DNA of 64,000 bases from Myxococcales bacterium (GTDB lineage: Bacteria > Myxococcota_A > Polyangia > Polyangiales > JAFGIB01). The position numbers were made by a program, and so were the translations under genes. This document shows positions 51,960 to 60,748 of the stretch, in pieces (the stretch's first letter is position 1; each line of letters begins with the position of its first letter). The stretch is taken from contig JAOUOP010000045.1 in assembly GCA_029880325.1 (NCBI GenBank), positions 1-64,000 on the forward strand, in the 5' to 3' direction. A model generated the notes under the pieces. That model was given only the letters and a program-made list of their open reading frames with translations. It was not told where the DNA came from and made no database searches.

Positions 51960-53843
51960 ATGGACCTCTACAGCGCATCGCGCCGCTACACGCGGCCCTT
52001 CCGTTTCGAGTCCGACGCCGACCGCGAGGCGCTGCCCCTGGCCGCGCGCGCGATGATCGGCGACGGCCACACGGCGGCGCTGGTGCGCGTCGACGGCTGC
52101 ATCGACTGGCTGTGCCTGCCGAACTTCGACAGCCCCAGCGTCTTCGCCGGCGTGCTCGACCCGGCCCGGGGCGGCCTCAGCTCGGTGACGCCCGCCAGCT
52201 ATCCCTTCGAGAGCCTGCAGGCCTACGACCCCGACACCAACGTGCTCGAGACCGTGCATCGCGTGGATGGCCAGGGCGTGGTGCGCGTCACCGACTACAT
52301 GCCCTTCACCGACGACCCGCGGGCGACCATCCACGAGGTCCACCGCCGCATCGAGTGCCGTGAAGGCGAGGTCGAGCTGGCGGCGGTCTACGACCCGCGC
52401 TTCGATTACGGGCGCGCCCTGCCCGAACTCTCGGTCCACGAACACGGGGTACTGGCCCACGACGGCGTTACGCGCATGGTGGCGGTGCTGGGGCCGGGCG
52501 TGCGCTGGCAGCCACGTCCCGAAGGGGGCCTGCAGTGCCGTTTCACACTGCGCAGCGGCGAGCGGCGCTGGATGATCCTGAGCTGGGACTCGCCGGGGCC
52601 CGATCCCGTGGCCGCCTATCGGCCCTTCGATCAACTGCGAGCCACGCGCCATCACTGGCGGGAATGGGCCCGTGCGCTCTCCTACGAGGGGCCTTTTCGC
52701 CATCACGTGATGCGCTCGGCGTTGGCCCTGAAGCTGCTCATCCACAGCCCCACCGGAGCCATGGTGGCCGCGCCCACGACCTCGCTGCCCGAGTGGATCG
52801 GCGGTGGGCGCAACTGGGACTACCGCTACACCTGGACCCGCGATACGGCCATGGCGATCCACGCCGCCAATCGCATCGGCTACCTCAAAGAAGCCCGCGA
52901 GTTCTTCCACTTCATCCGGGCTGCCCTGGAAAACAGCCCGCGGCTCGAGGTGATGTACACGATCGGTGGAGAGCACGTTCCCGACGAAATCGAGCTCGAC
53001 CACCTCGCCGGCTTTCGCGGCTCGACGCCGGTGCGCGTGGGCAACGGCGCGCGCGATCAGCTCCAGCTCGACACCGCCGGCGCCCTGATCGACGCGGCCT
53101 TTCTCTACGAGCGTTCCGGCGGCGCCCTGGGGCTGCGGTCCTGGCGCCAGCTGCGCCAGGTCACCGACACCGTCAGCGAACAGTGGCGGCTGCCCGACCA
53201 CGGCATCTGGGAGCCGCGCCATGGGGTGCGCCATCACGTCCACTCCAAGTTGATGAGCTGGGTGGCCCTGGATCGCGGGCGCAGGCTGGCGGCGCGGTTT
53301 GGAGACGACAGCCGTGTTTCGAGCTGGGGTGTGGAGGCGGCGATCCTGCGCGAGGAGCTGCTCTCCCACGGCCTCGACCCCAAGAGCCGGCACTTCGTCG
53401 GCACCTATGGCTCCGATCAGGTGGATGCGGCGCTGTTGCTGATCCCGATCTACGAGCTGCTGCCGTCCGACCATCCGGTCAACCTCGCCACCATCGCGGC
53501 CATTCGCGAGCAACTCTCGAGCGGCCCCTTCATCTACCGCTACCGCGTCGAGGACGGCGTCGGCGGTCCCGAGGGCGCCTTCGTGCTGTGTGGCTTCTGG
53601 CTGGCGGAGGCACTGGCCCAGGTGGGCGCCGTGGACGAGGCCCAGGAGGTCTTCGTCGCCCACGCCGAGGCCTCTAACCACCTGGGCTTGCTGGCCGAAG
53701 AGATCGACCCCGAAAACCGCATGCTGCTGGGCAACTTCCCCCAGGCCTTCAGCCACCTCGGGTTGATCAACGCCGCCATCGGCATCGATCACGCCCTGCG
53801 CCTGCGCGACGAGGGCGCTTCCACGCTCGGTAACGGTCGATGA
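51960..53843 (+). CDS. GH15-family glycoside hydrolase (glucoamylase/trehalase-like)
   Basis: 627 aa, no signal peptide, so cytoplasmic. N-terminal supersandwich (GDGHTAALVRVDGCIDWLCLPNFDSPSVFAGVLD) and C-terminal alpha/alpha barrel with WIGGGRNWDYRYTWTRDTA and the terminal EIDPENRMLLGNFPQAFSHLGLINAA, all typical of the bacterial GH15 group that includes trehalases and alpha-glucosidases. The usual ...QLDxYGE... stretch reads QLDTAGALID, so activity may differ. It overlaps the next, secreted-protein gene by four bases. Confidence 0.9.
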   Translation: MDLYSASRRYTRPFRFESDADREALPLAARAMIGDGHTAALVRVDGCIDWLCLPNFDSPSVFAGVLDPARGGLSSVTPASYPFESLQAYDPDTNVLETVHRVDGQGVVRVTDYMPFTDDPRATIHEVHRRIECREGEVELAAVYDPRFDYGRALPELSVHEHGVLAHDGVTRMVAVLGPGVRWQPRPEGGLQCRFTLRSGERRWMILSWDSPGPDPVAAYRPFDQLRATRHHWREWARALSYEGPFRHHVMRSALALKLLIHSPTGAMVAAPTTSLPEWIGGGRNWDYRYTWTRDTAMAIHAANRIGYLKEAREFFHFIRAALENSPRLEVMYTIGGEHVPDEIELDHLAGFRGSTPVRVGNGARDQLQLDTAGALIDAAFLYERSGGALGLRSWRQLRQVTDTVSEQWRLPDHGIWEPRHGVRHHVHSKLMSWVALDRGRRLAARFGDDSRVSSWGVEAAILREELLSHGLDPKSRHFVGTYGSDQVDAALLLIPIYELLPSDHPVNLATIAAIREQLSSGPFIYRYRVEDGVGGPEGAFVLCGFWLAEALAQVGAVDEAQEVFVAHAEASNHLGLLAEEIDPENRMLLGNFPQAFSHLGLINAAIGIDHALRLRDEGASTLGNGR

Positions 53844-55174
53844 GGCGCGACGGCCGCCAGTCGCGACGATGCCCGGGGCGTCCATGGGGCCTCGGACCGG
53901 CCCTTTCGGCGCTGCTGTGGATCGCGCTGGCGCCACCAGCGGCCCTGGCCGAGGGCGGCGACGAAACCCTGGCGGCCTGCGTGGAGCGGGCCAGCCAGGC
54001 GGTCGTGCGCGACGGCGCCAAGCCCTACGGCGAGCCCATCGGCGACTTCATGCTCAGCGGCGAGCACCGCAACTACGAGTACGCGCTGCCACAGGACGGT
54101 TGTTTCGGTTTCTTCGCCGTCGGCCATCGTCAGGTTCAGCACCTGGGGCTGCACGTCTATGCGCCCAACGGCCGCCTGCTCACCCGCGATCCCCGGCGCG
54201 ACGCCCAGGCCTACGTGCGGGTCTGCGGCAAAGGCGGGCGGCGTTTCATCGTCGAGCTGCGCATGTTCGACGGCAATGGCGAGTTTCAGCTGCTACCGCT
54301 GTGGGATGCGCCGCGGCGCCTTACCGCCACGCGCCAAGTCATGCGCAGTTGCATGCACGCCGGGGCGCCGCGTCCGGCTCCGGTGGATGTGGGGCCGGAG
54401 CCGGGCGGTCCGCCGATCGATGCAGAGTTGGTGTCCATGGCACGCCGCCTCTCCGACCTGGGCTACCGACTCGAGGGCGGCATCCTGGTGGGCGGCTTGC
54501 CCGAGCGCCGACGCGAGGCGCGGCGTGTTTTGCTCGACGGAGACCGCTGCTATGCCCTGGCGGCGGTGGGTGACAGCGACGTGGAAGACATCGACCTGCG
54601 CCTTTTGCAGGTGGCCGAGCCCAGCGGCGTGATCGCAGCGGACGTGACGCGGCGCAGGGATGCGGTGGTCAAGGTCTGCCCAGGGCAGACGGGCATTTAC
54701 GTGCTCGACGTGCGCATGTACCGCGGTGGCGGCAACTACCTGGTGCAAAGCTTCGCCCTGATCGAGCCGGGTATCGAACGCCCCGAGGGGGTCGAGGGCG
54801 AGACGCGCATCCCCTTTGCGGAGATCGCCACGCGCTTTTCCGAGCGCGGCATGCGGACCGAGCCCGTCGGCTGGGGGCTCCTGCGCCCGCGGGAGAGCCA
54901 GAGTGTTCCACTGCCGGTCAAGGCCGGCATCTGCTATGGCGTGGGCGCCATCGCCACCTCGGAGTTCAAGGGCGCCGACCTGGACATGACCTTGATCGAC
55001 GAGAGCGGCGCAACCCAAGCGGCCGAGATCGGCCCCAACTCCCATCCGGTGGTCTTCCACTGCGCCGAGCGCGACGGCCTGTTGCGCGCGGTGGTGCGCG
55101 GGCACGACCTGCGCCAACCGGGGCGCTATCTGCTTTTGCGGGGACGCGACGTGCTGAGCGAGGCCAACCCATGA
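53840..55174 (+). CDS. Secreted protein with three copies of an unrecognised Cys-pair domain
   Basis: 444 aa. A signal peptide ends near PPAALAEG. Three units of about 120 aa (about 40-160, 190-310, 325-440) share an N-terminal helix, a glycine-rich strand, a first Cys (DGCFGFFAVG, DRCYALAAVG, GICYGVGAIA), an acidic xDLxL strand, a second Cys (YVRVCGKGG, VVKVCPGQT, VFHCAERD) and a G-rich closing strand (MFDGNGEF, MYRGGGNY). A disulfide per unit is likely. The next gene encodes a paralogue with four units. Function unknown; a periplasmic binding or envelope protein is plausible. Confidence 0.8.
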   Translation: MRRDGRQSRRCPGRPWGLGPALSALLWIALAPPAALAEGGDETLAACVERASQAVVRDGAKPYGEPIGDFMLSGEHRNYEYALPQDGCFGFFAVGHRQVQHLGLHVYAPNGRLLTRDPRRDAQAYVRVCGKGGRRFIVELRMFDGNGEFQLLPLWDAPRRLTATRQVMRSCMHAGAPRPAPVDVGPEPGGPPIDAELVSMARRLSDLGYRLEGGILVGGLPERRREARRVLLDGDRCYALAAVGDSDVEDIDLRLLQVAEPSGVIAADVTRRRDAVVKVCPGQTGIYVLDVRMYRGGGNYLVQSFALIEPGIERPEGVEGETRIPFAEIATRFSERGMRTEPVGWGLLRPRESQSVPLPVKAGICYGVGAIATSEFKGADLDMTLIDESGATQAAEIGPNSHPVVFHCAERDGLLRAVVRGHDLRQPGRYLLLRGRDVLSEANP

Positions 55175-56859
55175 CGCGGCCGGTGCTCGCTCTGGTGCTG
55201 CTTTTGGCGGCGGCTCTGACGGGCTGTATGCCGACGGCGCCGGTGCGCGACGGGCGCAACTCGGGGCGTGTCGATCCCATCGACTGGCGCGCGGCCAAGG
55301 ATGAGCTGTCGATGACGATGCGCAAGATCTCCGAGCAGCTCGAGGCGGTGGGCCTCGAACCCGCCCGGGCCGAGGTCCGCGGCTTTCTGGTGGCCGGTTC
55401 GCGCAAGACCCACCGCATCCGGGTGCCCAGCCACCGCTGCGCCACGCTGGTGGCGATCGCCAGTCGCGGCGTGCGCGACCTGGACGCCGCGCTCTACAGC
55501 CCCGAGGGCGAGCTGCTGGCCTCCGACACCCAACCCGATGCCCATCCCACGATCCAGCTCTGCGCCGGCGAGCGCGTGCGGGACCTCTATTACATGCTGC
55601 AGATCTACGAAGGGGCGGGCAGCTTCCTGATGGTGCCCTTCCTCGGCCCGCGCAGCGCGCTCGCGGGCGCTGGCAAGCTGCTGGGCGGGCAGCCAGCGGT
55701 CGCGCGCCTGGACGGCGACGACCCCGAGCCCCTCGATCGTATCACGGCCTTCCGAGGCGGCCTGCAGCGCCGGGGGTTCGAGCCCCAGGACGCGCCCCTG
55801 GACGTGGCCCTGTCGGGCGAGCAGAGCGTGCGCATTTCACTGCGGGTCGAACCCGGCGCCTGCTACACGGCGGCGGCTTTCGGTCTCGAGGGGCTTGACC
55901 ATATTCAGCTGCGCGTAGTCGACGACGAGGGCATCGAAGTGGCGCGCGACGAAGCGCCTTCCGACGAAGTCGCCGCCCAATTTTGCGCCGACCGCCGTGC
56001 CGAGTACGCCGCCGAGGTGCGCGGTCAGAAGGGCCAGGGAAGCACGGTCTTCCAGGTCTTTCGGGCCGATACCGCCGTGCTCGGGGGCGTCAGCGGGCTG
56101 TGGCTGGGCGAGCGTCCGCTGACGCGCGCCGCCCTGCACACCCTGGACGAGGCGCGGGCGGCAGTCAAAGCCGAAGCGACGCGCGACGGTTTTCGCCGCG
56201 TGCGCGAAATCGAAGAAGGTCGCATCACCGCGGGTGAAGTTCGGCGCATCCCCGTCGAGATGCCGCGCGGCCGTTGCAGCCGGTTGCATGTGGTGGGAGG
56301 GCAGGGCGTTCGCATGCTCACGGTTTCGGCGCGTGACGCCGACGGCATCGACGTCGGGCAGAGTTCGGGCGATTCGCTGACCACCTACCTGCACGTCTGC
56401 AGCAGCGACGGACGTGGTCTGACGCTGACGCTATCTTCCGAGGGTGGAGGCGGTCGCTTCGCCGTCGTCAGCCACGAGGCGCAGCTGGCGAGCATTCCCC
56501 CCAACCGGGCCGAGGGTGCGGTGCGCGCCAGCTATCTGCAGGCGGTGCGCCGGGCCCGCGACGCCGGTTATCGGCCCCACGGCGCCTTCGAAAAAGGACC
56601 GCGCAAGGTCGCCCTGGGCAAGAGCGATCCCCATACCGTGCTCTTCGGCGCCGAGTCGGCCCGCTGCATTCGCGCCTACGCGATCTCGGCCGGACCCAAT
56701 GTCAAGACTGAACTGCGAGTCAAGGACGAGGTGGTGGCCTCCGGCGGAGACGGAAAACCTGCCCGCTATTGCTCCACCGCCGATGCCAGCCTCGACATCG
56801 TCTCGGTCGACTTCGACACCGGCGCGCCCGAGGCGTGGCTGATGGTGCTGGTGAAATAG
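55171..56859 (+). CDS. Lipoprotein with four copies of the same Cys-pair domain
   Basis: 562 aa, start overlapping the previous stop. Lipobox LTGCM with Cys near residue 19. Units at about 45-155, 185-300, 315-435 and 440-562 repeat the pattern of the preceding gene: HRCATLVAIASRGVRDLDAAL...IQLCAGE, GACYTAAAFGLEGLDHIQL...AAQFCADR, GRCSRLHVVGGQGVRMLTV...LHVCSSD, ARCIRAYAISAGPNVKTEL...ARYCSTA. The two genes arose by duplication. The lipid anchor suggests it holds a complex at a membrane. Confidence 0.8.
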   Translation: MTRPVLALVLLLAAALTGCMPTAPVRDGRNSGRVDPIDWRAAKDELSMTMRKISEQLEAVGLEPARAEVRGFLVAGSRKTHRIRVPSHRCATLVAIASRGVRDLDAALYSPEGELLASDTQPDAHPTIQLCAGERVRDLYYMLQIYEGAGSFLMVPFLGPRSALAGAGKLLGGQPAVARLDGDDPEPLDRITAFRGGLQRRGFEPQDAPLDVALSGEQSVRISLRVEPGACYTAAAFGLEGLDHIQLRVVDDEGIEVARDEAPSDEVAAQFCADRRAEYAAEVRGQKGQGSTVFQVFRADTAVLGGVSGLWLGERPLTRAALHTLDEARAAVKAEATRDGFRRVREIEEGRITAGEVRRIPVEMPRGRCSRLHVVGGQGVRMLTVSARDADGIDVGQSSGDSLTTYLHVCSSDGRGLTLTLSSEGGGGRFAVVSHEAQLASIPPNRAEGAVRASYLQAVRRARDAGYRPHGAFEKGPRKVALGKSDPHTVLFGAESARCIRAYAISAGPNVKTELRVKDEVVASGGDGKPARYCSTADASLDIVSVDFDTGAPEAWLMVLVK

Positions 56860-56883
56860 AAGTGGGCGCGCGGAGGGCTCGTC

Positions 56884-57891
56884 TCAGGGCGTGCTGACGG
56901 CCTCGGCCGAAGCCATGACCAAAGTCGCCGCTTCGTCGAGTCTGCTGTCGCATTGGGGCCTGCGCGTACCGCGGCGATTGCGCACGCTCGCACGGGCCAG
57001 GATCGCTTCGCAGAGGTCGCCGAAGTTGTAGCCGGCGGCCTGGGCCATCTTGGGCAGCAGCGAGGTTTCGGTCATGCCCGGCAGCGTATTGACCTCGAGC
57101 ACGTACTCGTTTTCGCCCGGCGTAACCAGGAGGTCGACCCGGCTGGCGCCCTCGACCCCGAGCGCGTGCACCGCGCGTTCGGCGATGCGCAGCACGTTCT
57201 GATAGCGCGTGGCCGGCAGTCGAGCAGGCAGGTGGTAGCGGCTCTGGCCCTGCTGGTACTTGGCGCGGTAGTCATAGAAGGGCTGCGAGGGCACGATCTC
57301 GATGGCCCCCAGCGCCTCGCCATCGAGGATGCCCACGGCGACCTCGACACCCTGAACGAAGCGCTCGATCACCGCCGTGTCGTCGAATTGCAGGGCCTCT
57401 TCGCAGCGCTGTTGCAGCCCAGCGAGGTTGTCCGCGCGCCCGGCACCGATGCTCGACCCCTGCCTGCGCGGCTTGACGAAGGCGGGGAAACCGAAAGGAC
57501 CGTGCAGCTCCTCGAGGGCATCGACTTCGTCGGCCTGCAGCACGTAGTAGGGCGGCGTCGGCACGTTATGCAGCCGGAACAGCTCCTTGCTCTTGAGCTT
57601 ATCCATGGCCAGCGCGCTCTCGGTCACGCCCGAGCCGGTGTAGGGGATGTCGAGCAACTCGAGCAGGCCCTGGACGCAGCCGTCTTCGCCGAAGGAGCCA
57701 TGTAGGGCCAGGAAGGCCACGTCGATGGCCACCTGGCGCAGCACCTGATCGATGTCCCGGTCCACGTAGATCGGCGTGATATCGTAGCCCCTCGCGAGCA
57801 GGGCCGCGGCCACCGCTTCGCCGGTTGCCAGCGATACTTCGCGTTCGGCACTCAGCCCGCCCATCAAGACCCCAACGCGTTGATTCTTCAT
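56884..57891 (-). CDS. ddl: D-alanine--D-alanine ligase
   Basis: 335 aa from ATG 57891 (MKNQRVGVLMGGLSAEREVSL); ATGs at 57912 and 57921 are possible. ATP-grasp enzyme: HGSFGEDGCVQGLLELLDIPYTGSG, FPAFVKPRRQGSSIG, and VNTLPGMTETSLLPKMAQAAG are family signatures. It makes the D-Ala-D-Ala end of peptidoglycan precursors. About 30 unconserved residues extend the C-terminus. It stands alone rather than in a dcw cluster, with its own promoter at 57964-57992. Confidence 0.95.
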   Translation of the reverse strand: MKNQRVGVLMGGLSAEREVSLATGEAVAAALLARGYDITPIYVDRDIDQVLRQVAIDVAFLALHGSFGEDGCVQGLLELLDIPYTGSGVTESALAMDKLKSKELFRLHNVPTPPYYVLQADEVDALEELHGPFGFPAFVKPRRQGSSIGAGRADNLAGLQQRCEEALQFDDTAVIERFVQGVEVAVGILDGEALGAIEIVPSQPFYDYRAKYQQGQSRYHLPARLPATRYQNVLRIAERAVHALGVEGASRVDLLVTPGENEYVLEVNTLPGMTETSLLPKMAQAAGYNFGDLCEAILARASVRNRRGTRRPQCDSRLDEAATLVMASAEAVSTP

Positions 57892-57963
57892 CGAGTTCGC
57901 CGTCTGAGGCATAGGTCCCATACTCCGTGTGCGACTGAAGTGCCGATTGCCGACCCTTGATTT

Positions 57964-57992
57964 GGACTACCCAAGGGCGATCGGGGGGTCAA
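57964..57992 (-). promoter_or_regulatory. Sigma-70-like promoter of ddl
   Basis: Minus strand TTGACC (57987-57992), 17 bases, TAGTCC (57964-57969). The 15 bases TTGACCCCCCGATCG are identical to those in the phosphatase promoter at 2654-2682. Confidence 0.5.
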
Positions 57993-58380
57993 GAAAGCCG
58001 CACGGCCAGCGGAGCTGGGCAGGGGCGGTCCTGGCCGTCCGGATTGCGATTGCTGGATTCGGGTGTTAAGGTGGCGCCGGTACCCAGATTGGGCGCCGCG
58101 GCGCATCGAGCGCCCCGGCGAGGACGGCCGGGCCGGACTCGTCCAGAACGTACTTGAAGCCATTCGAGCCAGATGAACTCGATTCGGAGCCACGCGGGGC
58201 ATGACGCGAAACGACGCGCCCGCCCCGCATTCCAGCGCCTCCGCCGACCGGCCTTTCCCGAGATGGTTTTTTCACGGGACACGAGGTTGCGCGCTGTGGA
58301 GAGCGGGGCTGCGACGACCCATTTGACTGTCTGCCCGGGCGAACGAATTTCCCCACACTCAAACTTCACGAGAACAACAG
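57993..58380. other. Intergenic region upstream of the HARE-HTH gene
   Basis: 388 bases with no credible gene. A TTGACT at 58324-58329 is present, but 17 bases later the sequence is AATTTC, a poor -10. Nothing else was recognised. Confidence 0.4.
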
Positions 58381-60426
58381 ATGACTTTCACGGAAGCGGC
58401 GCTGGAGGTACTCCGTAGCGTCGGTGAACCGCTCCACTACAAGAAGATCACCGAGATCGCGATCGAACGTAACCTTCTTTCACACGTAGGTAAGACTCCC
58501 GAAGTCACCATGAGTTCGCGCCTGGCGACGATGGTGAAAAAGGACCGGGGCGACGCCCCCATTATCAAGACCAAGCCTGGGGTCTTCGCGCTGCGCGAGG
58601 GCGTGGAACTGCCGCTGCCGGCGGAAGCCAATGGCGAGGCTGAAGTCAGCGTCGATGTGCCAGAAACCGAGGAATCGGCGCCGCCGAAACTGCCCGGTTC
58701 GGAGGTCTTCCCCGAAGAAGAGGGAGACGACGATCCCATCCTCGCCGGGCTCGACGACGAGAGCAAAGAGGACAAGCCCGGTCGTCGCCGCCGTCGGAGG
58801 CGCCGCGGCAAGGGTGACAATGCCGAGGGCGGCGATGAACGCGGCGGTGATGAAGCCGCGGCATCGGGCCGCGGGCGCAACGGCCGCGATCGTCCGGAGC
58901 GTTCGGAGCGTTCGGAGCGCCAGGACCGCGGGGACCGCCAGGACCGCGGGGACCGCGGGGACCGCCAAGAGCGTTCGCGCGATCGCCAGGATCGAGGCAA
59001 GGGTCGCCGGGGGCGCGAGCGAGAGCGTGAGGCGCCGGTGGAGCTCAATCGCCAGCCGGCCGAAGGCGACCTGCTGGGTCGCGACCTGGCCGACGCCTGT
59101 CATTGGGTACTCGAGAGGGAGCCCCATGTCGCCGTGGACTTCGCACACCTGGCCGAGCTGCTGGTGCGGCGTGGCCGCCTGGAGGGCTCGGCCTCGGCGC
59201 TGGCGCCCACGGTCGCGGCGGCCGTGCGTGCCGACGTGGCGCGTGCTCGCAGTGGACACGGTCGCCCGCGCTTTCACCTGCGCGATCAGCGCGTCGCCCT
59301 CAGCGACTGGGCCATGCCCCGGGAAGCGGCGCGCAATGCAGAAAGTGCCGAGCGCCACGCGGCACGCCAGCGCGATCAGGTCCACCGCGCGTTCGTCGGC
59401 CATCTCAACGATCTGCCGGCGGCGGGCTTCGTCGAACTCATCGCGACCTGGCTCAATTCCGAGGGTGTGACAGCCTTGCGCGCGGTGCGCAGGGCTGGCA
59501 GCTCGGGCAATGAGTTTCACTTTGCCGGCACCCTGCGGCGCGGCCTCGAGTCCCGGCGTCTGGCGCTATTGGTCGTGCGCGGCGGGCGCGACCTGGGGCG
59601 CGACAACGTGATCGACATTCGCGGCTCGCTGCACCACTACGGCAACGCGCGCTCGGCCTGGGTCATTACCACCGCGCGCGTGCTGGACTCGGCCCGCGAC
59701 GAAGCGGCCTCCGAGTACGCGGCTTCCTGCGCGCTCTTCGACGGCCTGGCCCTGGCCGAAGCCATGGAGGCGGCGGGCGTCGGCCTGCGCAAGCACTTCA
59801 TTCCGCTCAGCGACATCGATCTGGGGCTGCTCGAGTCCCTCGGCGGTGGTGTCGAGGCCCGGGGCCGTGACCGGGATCGCGACCGGGATCGGGGGCGCGA
59901 CCGGGACCGGGATCGTGGGCGCGATCGGGACCGGGATCGTGGGCGCGATCGGGACCGGGATCGGGATCGTGGGCGCGACCGGGATCGTGACCGCGACCGT
60001 GACCGCGATCAGGACAGAGCTCGCGCTGGCGACGGAGCCGAGCCGCTCGAAAGCTCGCCCCCTGCGCAGGCCGAGGCTGCCGAAGAAGTCGAGGCCGCCG
60101 AGGTCGGCGAGGTCGAGGATGCGGTGACCGGCGTCTACGGTCAGCCATCCGAAGCCGTCGAAAGCGTCACCGAAGAAGCCGACACGGAAGTGGACGAGGT
60201 CGATGCGCTGACCGACGGCCACTCCGAGGACGACGCGGATGATTCGGACGACTCGGACGACGACTCGGACGACTCGGACGACGACTCGGATGACGACTCG
60301 GATGACGACTCGGATGACGACTCGGATGACGACTCGGACGACTCGGACGACGACTCGGATGACGACTCGGACCACGACTCGGATGACGACTCGGACGACG
60401 ACTCGGACCACGACTCCGAAGAGTGA
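58381..60426 (+). CDS. HARE-HTH protein with degenerate Mrr-like domain and charged repeats
   Basis: 681 aa. Residues 1-75 are a HARE-HTH winged helix (FTEAALEVLRSVGEPLHYKKITEIAIERNL...TMSSRLATMV...VFALREG), a domain also found in RNA polymerase delta and fused to restriction nucleases. Residues 76-215 are acidic then Arg/Asp/Glu-rich. Residues about 335-480 resemble the Mrr nuclease core (FVELIATWLNSEGVTALRAVRR; NVIDIRGSLHHYGNARSAWVITTARVLDSARDEA; CALFDGLALAEAMEAAGVG), but the expected D-(D/E)xK residues are not recognisable. Residues 495-550 are (RD)n/RDRG repeats; the last 65 are almost only Asp and Ser. Probably nucleic-acid binding rather than cutting. Confidence 0.75.
   Translation: MTFTEAALEVLRSVGEPLHYKKITEIAIERNLLSHVGKTPEVTMSSRLATMVKKDRGDAPIIKTKPGVFALREGVELPLPAEANGEAEVSVDVPETEESAPPKLPGSEVFPEEEGDDDPILAGLDDESKEDKPGRRRRRRRRGKGDNAEGGDERGGDEAAASGRGRNGRDRPERSERSERQDRGDRQDRGDRGDRQERSRDRQDRGKGRRGREREREAPVELNRQPAEGDLLGRDLADACHWVLEREPHVAVDFAHLAELLVRRGRLEGSASALAPTVAAAVRADVARARSGHGRPRFHLRDQRVALSDWAMPREAARNAESAERHAARQRDQVHRAFVGHLNDLPAAGFVELIATWLNSEGVTALRAVRRAGSSGNEFHFAGTLRRGLESRRLALLVVRGGRDLGRDNVIDIRGSLHHYGNARSAWVITTARVLDSARDEAASEYAASCALFDGLALAEAMEAAGVGLRKHFIPLSDIDLGLLESLGGGVEARGRDRDRDRDRGRDRDRDRGRDRDRDRGRDRDRDRDRGRDRDRDRDRDRDQDRARAGDGAEPLESSPPAQAEAAEEVEAAEVGEVEDAVTGVYGQPSEAVESVTEEADTEVDEVDALTDGHSEDDADDSDDSDDDSDDSDDDSDDDSDDDSDDDSDDDSDDSDDDSDDDSDHDSDDDSDDDSDHDSEE
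58896..58990 (+). repeat. In-frame short tandem repeats (RSE/QDRGDR)
   Basis: Copies of CGTTCGGAG and of CAGGACCGCGGGGACCGC-like units encode RSERSE and QDRGDRQDRGDRGDR in the HARE-HTH protein. Confidence 0.75.
59866..60014 (+). repeat. In-frame tandem repeat encoding (RD)n/RDRG
   Basis: Units of GACCGGGATCG and GTGGGCGC in varying order encode alternating Arg-Asp with interspersed Gly, a zwitterionic, disordered segment like the RD motifs of RNA-binding proteins. Confidence 0.85.
60236..60423 (+). repeat. In-frame tandem repeat encoding poly(Asp/Ser)
   Basis: About twenty copies of the GACTCGGA(T/C)GAC unit encode a C-terminal tail of Asp and Ser with two His. All units keep the same register, so length changes would be in frame. 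Confidence 0.9.
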
Positions 60427-60748
60427 CGACGGCTCGCCCCCGCGCGAATTTCGTTCCTGTGTAGTCTGTGCTTCCTCGGAATCCGCGCGTCATGATCTGC
60501 GTCGTGGCGCGCGGAGTGCCCGTGGCAGCCGGGCGACCTTCGGACGACGATGACGGCCCCCACTCGGTGGGTGCCACGGACCTGGTGCTGCGCGTCGTCG
60601 AGGACGTCGGAAGGAACTGAGCCGGCAACAGAACACCGCCGTCGCGACCCGCCGTGACCGGTCAGGGCCGCGCTCGATGCTGCAAAGGGCTTGCCGCTTG
60701 GCAGGCGAAGCGCAGTGTCGTGTGTTCGATGAGACGCGCGTCGTCGGC
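60427..60748. other. Intergenic region with one doubtful small open frame
   Basis: 322 bases between the convergent HARE-HTH and meaB genes. A + strand frame at 60492-60620 (42 aa, MICVVARGVPVAAG...) has GC-rich third positions but no clear ribosome site or known motif; I do not call it a gene. No strong terminator was found. Confidence 0.35.
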
